38,299 nt of DNA, from the NCBI GenBank assembly GCA_013054445.1, contig JAAMPI010000424.1, forward strand, positions 1 to 38,299, given 5' to 3'. The position numbers and the translations under genes were made by a program. The notes under the pieces are model-generated. The model ran no database searches. It was not told the DNA's origin and saw only the letters and a list, made by a program, of their open reading frames with translations. The number at the start of each line of letters is the position of its first letter. The first letter of the stretch is position 1. Source of the DNA: Cudoniella acicularis (Eukaryota; Ascomycota; Leotiomycetes; Helotiales; Helotiaceae). Shown here piece by piece: positions 19,645-30,714 of this stretch.

Positions 19645-21536
19645 TGTCGGCAACGACGGTAACGAGGCAGTGAACTATGCTTCGATTCTGCTTTCGGTGG
19701 TGCATGAACTGTCTCGGCCGTTCCTGCTGCTTCCGGACGAGTCGTGTAGCGTCGTCTGTGTTATAGTGAAGCTATCCCCGTCATATGGCTCATAGGCCCT
19801 GTGGTCGACAGAGGATGCGTCGCTTGAGGAGGAAGTTCATGCGTTGGCTTCCTCTGTGCCGGGGTGCACCCGCGGTGATCCTCGCACGCGTGTCGCAGGA
19901 CGTGGTGACTGACGATCTTGGGTGGCTGACTTTGGAGGTGGAGATACCTGCAGTAAAAGAGAAGGTGAGGAAAATGTGTTTCTCCGGGCTGAAGATATAT
20001 TCCGTTTGCCAGCGGTGAGCTGCAGACTCGGACAGGAGAAAGGGGAGCCGGTGGGAGTCTGGCGTGGGATTCGAGGCCGTTGAGAACCCTGGTTGGGCCC
20101 TGATTATGCGGGAGCGGGGTGTATCGATAGTGTGGATGGGCAGCCGGTGGCGATTGACGTTGGGCGGGAACTCAGAACACAAGCTGAGTGAGGAGTGACA
20201 AGACTGAGAGATGAAGTGTCACGAAGCACAAAACAATATCAGTTGTAAGAGGGGATGAGATGAGAGTTACGAAGTACTCTGTTAAATTCCTCCAGTCTAG
20301 TTATGTCTTGCATGCAGCGAGGTTGGTGATCTCAGATGCGCTGCTGGTGGCTGGGAACTGGATTGCCTACATTTGCAGGTTCTGATGCCTTTTTGCCATC
20401 ATGCTCCGCTCATCGAGTACGGTTAGAGTACAGAGTACAGGTACCACTTATCTGTTCTATTGTATGCACAATGATGTACTTGCGACCTGGTGAAGTGTTC
20501 CTTGGGGATATGAAAGGGGTATGCTTGTCTTTGCGATGAAATTTTACGAATCAGCGAGCTCAATTTAGATGATGACCACAGCCTCATTTATAAACGCGAT
20601 CTGACAAGCTTCTTAGAATTGCATCACAGTATTTTGGCAGTCTTCACAAAGTGTGGGCGATCGTGATGAAGTGCATCTTGAGCAATTTTCATGTCAGGTG
20701 ATACTTACATCACGTGATGCATGGCATTTGGGATGCGTACTATTGAAAAACCTTGATGCATTTTCAGAACGGAGAAAGTATTACCGAGGCGAATTAGATT
20801 TGTCTCTCCAGGCAGCTAAAGTAAAGTTATAAATCCTAGAATAGCGGGGGATGCAGCTGCTCTCTCCTTGGTTTCGATTGGTCAGCAACGGTACTGTCCA
20901 CAGCCATATCGTGTATTCAGCTCTGCAACACCGCAAAACATATTCATGCGGGCTTGTTTTTATGCCGTCCGATCATGCATACCATCAAAAATCAAAAATA
21001 TAACCGACTGTCACACATATGCGAAAGCTGCGGGGTTATGGAGGGGTAGAATGTGATTTCAGTTCAGCAACAAGAACCCCTTTGAAGCAGAAGCCGATTT
21101 TTTAGACGAAACTGAAGGTTGTCTTGACATAAGGATGAAATTACTGCATTCTCTTATTTAATTTAGTTTTACATTGTTTTTTACTGTACAGGACGCTATC
21201 TCACGCAGATATGAGTGATTGGGGTAATTGAAACCTAGTTTAAGTTTCCCAAGGCACTGCCGCTCCGCATTTGAAGCGTGTTATAAGAGCTTGTTCCTTA
21301 TGCCTTGTACAGAATGATTTTTCTATTTTTTTGGTATTTTTTTCTTATCAAAATTGACCTGCATTGGGATGTTTGCCGGCCCTTTGGAAGAAGTCCAAGC
21401 TTCCTCTCGCCCCCAACGATAAGACATTTAGATGAGTTGAGCGAAGTGTTGTTATACCGGTAGTGTGGAGTGGTCTTGTGTGGTCCTGGCCTTGCTTTTG
21501 CAAATTCTCATCAAGAGCTTGCGGTGCCCCATGGAT
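19645..21536. other. Long intergenic region between two minus-strand genes
   Basis: About 1.9 kb. Bases 19645-20280 are likely the promoter and 5' UTR of the coiled-coil gene. The rest includes the terminator region of the downstream regulator gene. Open frames here have odd composition and no motifs. TCACGTGATG at 20711 is a CACGTG box. No repeats seen. Confidence 0.5.
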
Positions 21537-23825
21537 CTACATATAATTATTCCAAAAATTCCAATTCATCGTATCTTCCGTTTGCATAATCCCTGGCATC
21601 GGCATCGACACAGGCTCCGTTGTTTGCCCATACTCAAGGGGCGCTTGATTCATCCACACATGCGAAGTCCCGATTTGGCCAAACTGGTCATCGATCCAAT
21701 TCATATCTGCGGAAGGCGAACTATCAGATTGCGTTGGCGTCGATTTCGGAGATTTTCTTGCTGTGAGCTTTTCTTTCATAGTGACAATAAATTGAGGCGT
21801 TTGGAAGTTAGGTTGAAACAGCAGAAGAGCTGCTTCTCGTGCCTCCCATGCCTTGACTGCAACGTTTGCCATTGCGAGCTGGATCAGGCTCGAAGTAGAC
21901 CCTCCGGCTGCCCCTGAATTGAAGTCTCTTCGATGCTGATCAAATCTCGTGAAAGTTTTCTCCAGTATAGCCCATGCCTTGTCTGGCCCTTCGCCCGTTG
22001 TTCGGGTTCGCAACTCGCAGAGAATGTGGGCATGTGATAGGAACGGGAAATTCTTGAAAATGTGCCACCGGAACTTTTGAAGACTCGGGGCGAATGATAG
22101 CTTATTGTGGGTGTCAAGCATAGAAAGATTCAACCAAAATAGCCTTTCTTTCTCGTCTTCATTCATCGCCAATCCTCGCATCGGAAAAAAATTAGGGTTG
22201 CGATTCCAAGCTCGAAGTTTGACCAGTTCAATCTTGCCGAAAAGGGTGGAAATCATATGAAGTGGTATTTGCGGATCGCAGTATTTGAAGTATTTCTCTT
22301 GCATTCGATTCTCAAACGCATCAATCATCGCAGTATCAGCAATCCTTAACCCAGTATTCTTTTTGGACTGTATAAGAAAGTCTGCAGCCTCGCATCTCTG
22401 TATCACAAATAGCATCTCCGTGATACCCGGATGTTCAACTGGAGCCTCTCTCATATCAGGAAACAAATCGGTGTCATTCACATTAAGAGGCACTTTTGTT
22501 GTCCAAGAATTTTGAAATATCGAAGGTCCGGATCCGGCTAATTCGCTGACGCGGTTGTCGAGGAAAACTATCTGCCACCACAGCCTACGTCGCATTTCAA
22601 TTTCGAAAGGTGAGAGCGCAAAGGTTACGCCATCACAATCCAGTCCAATTCTGTGAGCTATACGAACCGCGATGCCAGTTAAGCAAAATAGTGCCCGTGG
22701 ATCCACCATGAAATTGAGGCATGAGAGCTATAACCATTAGCACGAGTCTTAAATATCCCAGATAGCTTTCTTACCAAGTACAGCGTGAAACCTTGCAAGA
22801 TGGTCAGATCCGATGAGCGGAGGAAACTAGCCCGGATAAGAGCTTGGCGGGCTCCTGCTTGGTACCGCTCCAGCAATATATTCTTCTCCTCACCAAATAT
22901 TGCCAGACAATCGGGTTCATCGATAGATGTAACGGCCATACAGTAGACACCAAACATCAGCACTTGAGTTGGTTTAGAAACATTATCCAGGTCCCCACTG
23001 GCATCAAGTATCTGTTGTTGAACTGTTGGGGCATGAAAAATCTTGATTAAAGGATTAACATTGTCAAGAAAGCTTTGCCAAAGTCGGAAAATATGAACAG
23101 GAGAGGGGTGAAGTCCAGTCAGGTTCTGCACAACCTCGGTGTTAAACAAGAGGTCACCTCCGTCGTGACACATCGCATCGTACGTTTTCGTTATTGGAGT
23201 TTGGAAGTCTTCATCATCAGATGAACCTCGAAGGATTTCCTCGGCATCGCGGAACTGAAAAGCATTAGTGTAAACGTACATCTCGTCGAGTAAGTATATG
23301 TCTCTAACTTGCTCAGCCATATCGGACCATAAATTACTGCTCGAGTCAGTGCCGAACTTCCGAACTCGCAGATTCAACTTACCTATCAAGATGTTTGAGA
23401 GACCTTCGAATCGACAAATTTGCCACGTCGGGAAGATCATAATGATCCGTTGATAGTGGGCCAGGCGGAAGTGTTGTTTTCGGGAAGATCGGGGCATCCT
23501 CTCGGTTGATAGCATCAATGTCAGCACCGTATCTTTTGAGATGTTCCTCATATCGTCTCAATCTGGCAAGCAACTCGGCTTCAGGAAATCTCTTCTTTCG
23601 CCTCTTTGGGGGAACGGTCGATGTTGAGATGCATTGAGCCCGTGATTTGACGCAATTGGCACAAGGATCATTTCGATCACACTTGACCTTGCGTTGTTGA
23701 CATAGCAAACAAGGGTGCTTTCTTCTGTTCTGGGTTTCGGGTGCTACTAAGCTTCCGGTGGCATGTCCGGAGTCGTGCACGCTTAAAGGACGCTGTCCCT
23801 CCAGCTGTTGCGGGGATGGCTCCAT
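21537..23825 (-). CDS. Zn2Cys6 transcription factor with fungal-specific TF domain
   Basis: Exons (minus) 23825-23383, 23336-22775 and 22727-21537, joined by 46-bp and 47-bp GT-AG introns (donors GTAAGT and GTAAGA), give 731 residues in frame. The DNA-binding cluster C39, C42, C49, C55, C58, C65 has the CX2CX6CX5CX2CX6C spacing, followed by the basic linker PPKRRKKRF and a short dimerisation helix (AELLARLRRYEEHLKR). The Fungal_trans core includes DPRALFCLTGIAVRIAHRIGL and MRRRLWWQIVFLDNRVSEL, created across the last splice. A further 54-bp in-frame intron at 23308-23255 (GTTAGA...CTAAT...CAG) would link MAEQ to FRDAEEIL and shorten the protein to 713; this fits the family better. Nuclear. 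Targets unknown. It is divergent from the second regulator. Confidence 0.9.
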
Positions 23826-24613
23826 TCTTTGAATACACCTTGTTTCTTGTCTTCTCCGGCAAAGATATTGTACAATACAGCAGTTTCAAGGCTAATCCAA
23901 GATGGTACCACACAGTTCACCGTTTCTCCTTTTTCGCAAGGCTCCAAATGCTAATGGTGCTCGACTTCTTTTTGAAAGTATGGCTCGGGGTCCTTCTCCC
24001 AGATGAGTGATGTGAAAAGGATCGATTCGGTAAATACAACGTTTCCGCCCACCGACGGATAAGAAAAGCGCACGGGAAGAAATAACGAAATGCACCCAGC
24101 GTGCAGCTGACAATACAAGAGGCTCTGTATGAGGCACAAATGGAATGGAGGCTTCTTGGTTAATAACTGGAGAAGGAGTGTTGTCGGGGTTGTCAAACCT
24201 CCGACAACCATGTGAATTTCTTTGCTGGTCGGAACACAGAATTTTCCGAGGCTAGCCAGAAGAGAAGATGGTGGCTGATCTCTATCGCCACTCGATGAGC
24301 ATAAAGAGATCTCGAGGCCCAAAAGGACAGCAGGTGAAATTAGAGGAGTCATAGTCTGTGCCTCGTGCTTACGAATGCAAGTAAGAAACGACGGTCTCGG
24401 TGGAATTGAAATCCAAGGCTTGCAGCTGCGCTTAACCTCGGAATCACGTGGGCTTCTATTTCAACGGCATTAATGCATGCATAGATTTCTGGTGCAAGGT
24501 TACTGTGGCTGTGCAAAGGGTAATCTCAAATGCCAGAAATACAAACGCCGCATTCGCGTCTTTTCATCATGTTTATCTGCTTTTTGGCCCAGGACGCCGC
24601 GCAGTGATCCAGC
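23826..24613. promoter_or_regulatory. Shared divergent promoter region of two regulator genes
   Basis: The 788 bp separate two start codons facing away from each other. No gene lies within. No clear CGG half-site pair was identified. Shared control is possible (inference). Confidence 0.45.
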
Positions 24614-26014
24614 ATGCAAAAGAGACAATTCCACAGCAAGTCACGCAGAGGATGTCAAAATTGCAAAAAGCGACATGTCAAGGCACGTGAAACGCTCATT
24701 TCAACGGCGAATGATCTCTTCATTCTTCTGTTACTGGCTAAAGGGTTGTGAAATAGCTAACTCGTTGAGCAGTGCGATGAGCAAGGCCCGCCTTGCGCAA
24801 ACTGCGTCGTTCGTAAAATATCCTGCGTATATCAATCTCCTTCAGCTACGAGAACCAGTAATACAAAGGTCATTTCACTCACTCGCCGTCCCAAAGATGC
24901 CTCGACGAGTAACCCTCGAGAACTGTCACCGAGCTCTATTTCGGCTGTCAATTCAAAGTATCCGATGGTCACTTCTCCCACAAAGTCTTTGAGCACCTCA
25001 CTATGCTCCTTTTCAAGCACCCCTGAATCTCACAGGTTACTCGAACTTGAACTGATGCATCGATGGTCGACGAGGACATGGGCAGGACTTTCCTCCATCC
25101 CCGAAGACCAGGTATACCTCCAAGATTGTCTACCGCGCGCCGCTTTAGGAAGCACCTACCTCATGAATGGCATTCTCGCAATCGCTGCCGTGGACCTGGC
25201 TCTATCATTTGGAGAAACGAACTCCGCAAAATATATCCGTGCGGCTCTGGAGTACAGCAATAAAGGCAGCGCTGAATTTCGCACCCATCTGTGTAACATC
25301 AACACCGGAAATATGACACTACTCTATTACTTCGCGTCACTGGCAGCTGTATATAACTGGGCTGTACCGTCTGAGCACATGAGCACGTTGGATCGCCTGA
25401 CGATGGCTTTTGATATGCTGCTTGGTGCCTTTAATATCGCCCTGACGAACATACATTGGCTCTGCCAAAATCATTCCACGTTTGGCGCAGTGTTAAGCTA
25501 TGGGACAGTAACAATGGATATTCTAGATCTTGATACCAGAATCGCCCTTAATCGACTTACCACTGTCAGCGATCAGCTACGAATATCCACTTCAAGCAAG
25601 GAAATAGAGGGTTCTCGACAAGAACCACCCTTCGCCGGCGAATTAGTCATGTACCGAATTGCCATTGCACAGCTCAAATACTCTTTTGCCGAGGATGCTC
25701 GGGGAGCGATCAAAGGTTACTGTCTATCTTTGATCACGGCAGCTGGTTCAGACTTCTCTTTAGCGATGAAAAATATGGAGCCTATGGCGCTTTTCATCGT
25801 GATGTATTTCGGTGTTCTTCTCGATAGGATGGCCAGCGATCCCATGTGTTGGTGGATAGCATCGGCTGGAAAGGAGCTTGTGGATGCGATTTCCGAAATT
25901 CTTCTGCAGACACCACTAGCTGAAATTCAAGATGGGCTCGAGGGTATAGCTTGGACTCGACAGCAGGTTGGGTTACCGGTTTTGCTATCGACGGTTGTAT
26001 ACCCTTCCAACTAA
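24614..26014 (+). CDS. Zn2Cys6 transcription factor, Upc2-like layout, with a GC-AG intron
   Basis: Exons 24614-24682 and 24773-26014 give 436 residues. The zinc cluster C14, C17, C24, C31, C34, C41 (CX2CX6CX6CX2CX6C) is only complete if a 90-bp intron with donor GCACGT and acceptor GAGCAG is removed; the branch point is GCTAAC. The splice falls exactly between Lys23 and Cys24. Removing a GT-AG intron from 24687 instead gives a frameshift and early stop. The C-terminal body resembles the Upc2/sterol-uptake regulator group: MHRWSTRTWAGLS, ALGSTYLMNGILAIAAVDLA and the tail region DRMASDPMCWWIASAGKEL. The protein is short for the class but not truncated. It is nuclear; targets are unknown, and a sterol role is not implied by the sequence. 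Confidence 0.85.
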
Positions 26015-26496
26015 ATGCTAGTTTAAAGATAGATTTAGGATAAAATTGGTTCTAAAATTTGCCGTGAAGGAAGCTCCCTACTAAATTATGGAAAGCATAG
26101 TAAATTCTCAATTTTGTTAAAATTAACCAAGTCCAAACATCATAACAGTGGAAAATAGAATAAGCGTTAAATTAAACGACAAGAATTTAGTTAAGGTATT
26201 TCAGTCTTCTAAGAAAGAAACAACATCCAAACAGACTTTCAACGGATCGTTGTTAGCGTGGCTGTTCGCTAATGTATAGGGGGAAATAGGCAGCTTCCGT
26301 GCAAATGGCGACCAAACATATTTTTGTATGAATTCAAATTAAAGCGCCACGATATCGTGTAAGGATTATTATTTTTGCTTTGCGTTACCTTGTGGCTGGC
26401 AGCCAAGCGTTGCCATGCTTAAAGTCGAGTACCTGTTGGGCTTTTCGTAGTTGTTGCGACAAGATGTGCAGTCACTCACTAGTTTACGGTGAGGTG

Positions 26497-27029
26497 CTCG
26501 CTAGAAAATAGCGACTCCTCGCTAAGTTCTAGGCACCTGTACGCTGTATTTAAGCCAGAGGATCACAACTTGTTAACTTCCTCAGAAACAACGACAAACA
26601 GTAATAATCACTCAATGAAACAAATGCTTAATATGATTTGAAGTCGGATAAATTATTAAGAGTGATTCGATCTTTAATATGAAACAATATATTTCGATTT
26701 CTCTTCTAGGCAGGAGATAGCGAGGCGTGACGAAGTTCCAGCGAGCAAGCAACTGTAATCCAGCGAGTATACGCTAATTTCCAGCGCATAGCTCCCTATA
26801 AACTTGCAAGCTTAGAAGGGAACGATCTACCTTAGTGCATCTAAATTAAAGAACAGTTCTAAAATCGTGACATTGTATACACCACTCTGCCCTTATACTG
26901 AATCACTGAGAAATAATTATTCGATTCTAATATCATGTGAAAAACTCGTTATACTAGCTTGTACATTTTAGCGAGCGTAGCGGGATCATGTGCGCTGAAA
27001 TACAAGGGCGATCACTGCATTCTAGCGAG
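26497..27029. repeat. Cluster of seven AGCGAG/CTCGCT words
   Basis: AGCGAG or its complement occurs at 26497, 26518, 26719, 26740, 26762, 26970 and 27024. Two of them share the 10-mer TAGCGAGCGT. About 0.3 would be expected by chance in 533 bp on both strands at even base composition. The spacing is irregular. Confidence 0.55.
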
Positions 27030-27064
27030 CGTGGTCGCTAAATTAGAGCGCACAGATGCTTATA

Positions 27065-27130
27065 CTTTTGAGTGGGCTCACCAGACCGGTTCCTTGACTG
27101 GTCTGCGGGTCCGCACGAAGCACTCAAAAG
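27065..27130. repeat. 66-bp nested inverted repeat
   Basis: The outer arms CTTTTGAGTG (27065-27074) and CACTCAAAAG (27121-27130) are perfect. An inner pair CAGACCGGT (27082-27090) and ACTGGTCTG (27097-27105) pairs with one mismatch. It could form a branched hairpin. It does not match tRNA layout. Confidence 0.6.
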
Positions 27131-27366
27131 GTAATAAATAGTCATCAAATCAAAGGTGCTAATCCTTGAGAATGAAATTGAGAAAATGAGCCAGGTTACA
27201 TGAACTATGATCTCGTCTAATAAATTGTTATAGTAGTTCTAGAAAAAAAAAAATTGAAATGTAATCGTTTGGTGGTGGAATGGAAAGGGGATTCGAGGAA
27301 CCAAAATGAGTGAAGATTTCCCGATATTCTTTATCTGTTAACAGAAATATATCTCCGAGCAATGAT

Positions 27367-29413
27367 TTAAAACATGGGCAAGGCGTAAGTATCCCGCTTG
27401 TTAAGACGCGTAGTATTACCAGAAGCTTTTGCCAGCACGTCGGCCCAAGTAATATTCGAATACGGCGGCGAATCTACCTGGCAGACTGTCCCCGGCTTGG
27501 GCAGAGTGCCATTCAGCCAATATGCAGCAGTATTCTTGAGTGTACAGGCCGAGGGCAGGCTAATAGATGAGTGCTAAATTTCACAGATGAAGTCAGTTGA
27601 TAGCTTATAGCAAGCTAGATGCGTAGCATAATGAAATAGTGAGAAGGGATGTGTGACGGACCCCGTATCCATTGACCTCCAACACCACGCTTCCCTCGAG
27701 ACCTGAACTGACATTATAAGCAGAAGCAAGAGGCGTGAAGCCATCGAATGTATTTCCAATCAAAAGCGCCGGATTTTTCGTCTTCACTTGGAAGTCGCCT
27801 TCATACCGTCCCTTGGCGTCCATCTTCCACTGAGCACAAATCATACTCAGGGCAGGAGTGACGTCTCCCATAATCCTGCTGGTGTTATACAGTCTGTCGA
27901 TCGTGGGGAGCATATCATCAAATAATGATGCACGTACACTCCGGTCCCCGCAATGAATTCCGATAGTGGCCTGTAACGTTTGTTCCGAACTTCCAGCTGT
28001 AGAAGTAATTAAACTAATTAATATGGCGGATTCAGCCGATGTGTTCCCTGTTAAGAGGGCATCCAGCAAAGAAGCTAGTGTTGGCCAACTAGATGTTGAA
28101 TACATGCTTTGGACAATGACTGATTTGAGGGTAGAGTAATCGAGCAAAAAGTTCCCAAAAGGAATAGGGTGGTATTTCACCCGTTCCATGAGGCTCCAGA
28201 CAGCTTGCTCGAGCTCGGCGGCGGTTTTATTCTCGTGGGCCAAGGAACAGTTGTCAGGTGCTGCGACGCAGCTGGAGAAAATACCAGAGAAAACCAGGTC
28301 GGAGATCGTCCACTCTTCAAAATCACTGTAGCCAGGGATCTTTGATCAGTTTCCTGCCTTATAACTTGTTGAGTGTTGGGGAAAAGACCTACGCAAGTGA
28401 ATGGTAGTATTGATGTGGATTTTGAACACCGTCTAATATCATTTTGTCAATCCTTTCGGGAAACATTGAAGCTACGGTTGCTCCCAAAGTTGTGCCATAC
28501 GAGAATCCTGGTAGGGCTTGTTAGTATAGCAATTCCGAAGCTTTAATTTTTTAGTCGCTGCTTACCCCAATATCTTAACATTCCATCTTCCCCCAGCGCA
28601 TCAACAACACTAATTAAGTCTCTTGCCACAAAAGCTGTGCCAATGAGGCCGCCCGTTTCGTTTGACATGCTGAAGCAAAGATTGGCATCGATTGCCCCAC
28701 GAGCCCAGAGTCGTCCCAATGCTACGTCGGACGAGTTGCCCAGTACGAACTCACTCACCAGCGTAGCCATATCGAGTTCGTTATTAACACATGAGAATGA
28801 GATAGTGTTGCCAGTACCCCTGTTTTCGAGAGTTGTTAGTGAGATCTGTGAAGATATAGAAACTGAGATTGTGTTTATTGCCAGGCGTTGCCCAGGGGAT
28901 AACACAATCATATCAAATTGTTGTTTTTATTTCTTCTCATCAGGAACGTGGATGGGGCTAAAATATGGATGTGTTCTTACCGTGGATCGAACGCAATGAG
29001 ATCATAATGACTGCCGCTGAGCCTGAAAATTGAGATAAACGTCAGGATTGATACACCCCAAGGAGTGAAATGGCAAATAAGTATTTCTGGGAAAGGAATT
29101 CATACGGTTGTAACAGTGAAGCTAGAAGGCCTAATGAATCTCTTCCAGTTTCTCCGGGACCTCCAAAATTTAGCAGAATACTACCCTTTGAGGGTTGCGA
29201 TAGAGCAGGAACTTTGGCTAGCTGAAGCGTAAGTTTTGCATTGGAAGTTGGCTCTGTATAGTCGAGGGGAACATCCAGATTACCACATTGTATTGGCAGA
29301 GTGCTGCTGACTTCAGTTTCGTTACAGTTACCCCATTGGATATTGGGATTCCCATAAGAAGTGGATTTGGCAGTGGCCAAGGAGAACTGGAAAATAGTTC
29401 GAAATGAAACCAT
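27367..29413 (-). CDS. Alpha/beta hydrolase, TAP-like (tripeptidyl-aminopeptidase-like) family
   Basis: Six exons (minus): 29413-29106, 29022-28981, 28819-28566, 28507-28393, 28325-27662, 27573-27367, total 1590 nt, 529 residues. All five introns are GT-AG; phases fit. The fold signature is clear: oxyanion motif LLNFGGPGETGRDS, DLIAFDPRGTGNT formed across splice two, nucleophile elbow GFSYGT (S204) formed across splice three, acid in NTFDGFTP (D434) and histidine in GYGHSS (H462) formed across the last splice (donor GTCCGT). Paired cysteines and N-glycosylation sequons suggest secretion. The start is set by a TATATAA box 98 bp upstream and a CAAC/CT-rich leader; an upstream in-frame ATG at 29524 would overlap that box, though it would add a more hydrophobic leader. 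Substrate unknown; peptidase or esterase. Confidence 0.88.
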
Positions 29414-30714
29414 TTTAGGCGATGAAGATGGCAAGTTCGTTGGAGGGTTGAGATTTGAAGAAACGGGATCTGTGATGAAGAAGAGAATGCATAATGGGAC
29501 CGATAGAGGTTTATATACAAACATAATCGGTGAACAAATTTGAGCGAGCTTATGGCTATACGCGTATAGCAAATCTTGTAGGGTTGGTACTAGATTTAAG
29601 AAGGGCATTTGCTGACCCGATCTGGAATGTGTCTTGAAGGCCCGAACCACAGGCAGCTCTCCTGTGCAAATGGGATGCTTTTATTGGAGGATGTATGCCT
29701 TGGTGGATGCCTTGGCCACAAATGCGCATATACTCGTATAGAACGTGTCACGTGCCGTCATGCTATCGATATAAGAAGCTCACCGGTAGAAACGAGTCGG
29801 CAGTTCCAAGTCCAACGAGATTAATCGTGACAGGAATGAAAAAAGAGTTCTCAGCTGAGAGGTAGTTGCCGATGCGACAGTGAGACGAGAGAACGAGTCT
29901 TGAACAGGAGAGCGACAGGCCTGGTGAACATATCGATTTCCAAAAGCCTCGAGAAGTTTGGCATGCGCATTGACTTCGGCCAATGGGAAAAAAATAGTTT
30001 CGCGAGGTCGCGGCGAACACTTGTGCCATGGCCGTAATCAGTTCGAGCATTTGAGAACGAGAAAAGACAACCCCTTCGAGAGTGTATCACGTGGCTTGGC
30101 TGACAGCGATACATGGGGGGCTGTAGAAACGCGAGTTTGTAAGTCAGAAGCCTTAGGCCTATTAAATTCAAAGTCAAAAGGGGGCATTTTGACGGTTGCT
30201 TCCGCTGCTAATAGTCTACTTGGTCAGAGTGGTCCGATTTTGAGTTATATATAGAATTACTTTATTCTTGCACCGACGTTTGATCCTTCCTTACGTAGAG
30301 CTGCTAAATGCACCCCGGCCTCTGATCTTGGCAGAAAGATTGCATAGCAGAAATACTAGACCGCCTTCCAAGTTGAGGCAGTTGTTAGACTTGGGGGCGT
30401 TGCTAGTATTTGACTGGCTTACGAAAAAGTTGCGAAGCCCGAATCTCATCCTCCTGGCTTGGCCGGAGATGCATCAACATCGACATCCACATTCAACTCC
30501 ATCACATCTTCATTCTCCCCATCGCCGACCCAATCCACCACGACATCCTTTGCGAACGACCCTGCGCCTGCGTCTGCGAAGCGCGCATAACCTCTCATTG
30601 TCGTCCGAAGACCCGCTCCGAAAGTCCCGTTTCGCAACGCAAACATCACTCCACTTCGAGATCCTCAGGGGCCCCCCCTTTCGCCTTTTCCCTTTTCTGC
30701 CGCCAAACACAAAC
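29414..30714. other. Divergent intergenic region
   Basis: Holds the promoters of the hydrolase (minus) and the Ytp1-family gene (plus). Several open frames exist on both strands but have no recognisable domain. CACGTG occurs near 29750 and 30090. The last 200 bp are C/T-rich, like a fungal leader. Confidence 0.5.
29511..29517 (-). promoter_or_regulatory. TATA box for the alpha/beta hydrolase gene
   Basis: TATATAA on the minus strand lies 98-104 bp before the chosen ATG at 29413, followed by a pyrimidine-rich TCTCTTCTTC leader. It argues that the ATG at 29524 is upstream of transcription start. Confidence 0.55.

Larger units (their letters stand above)
26015..27366. other. AT-rich intergenic region rich in AGCGAG words and foldbacks
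   Basis: No gene is supported. The region contains the AGCGAG cluster and a nested inverted repeat, given as separate entries. An open frame at 26959-27141 opens on a non-ATG codon and overlaps those repeats. Confidence 0.5.

Noticed and set aside
19790..20182. 130-codon minus-strand frame upstream of the coiled-coil gene
   Set aside because: Low-complexity Pro/Ser/Arg composition; position fits a 5' leader or promoter.
27065..27130. Possible tRNA-like fold
   Set aside because: Arm lengths (10-bp outer stem, one inner hairpin) and the absence of a T-loop consensus do not fit a tRNA.
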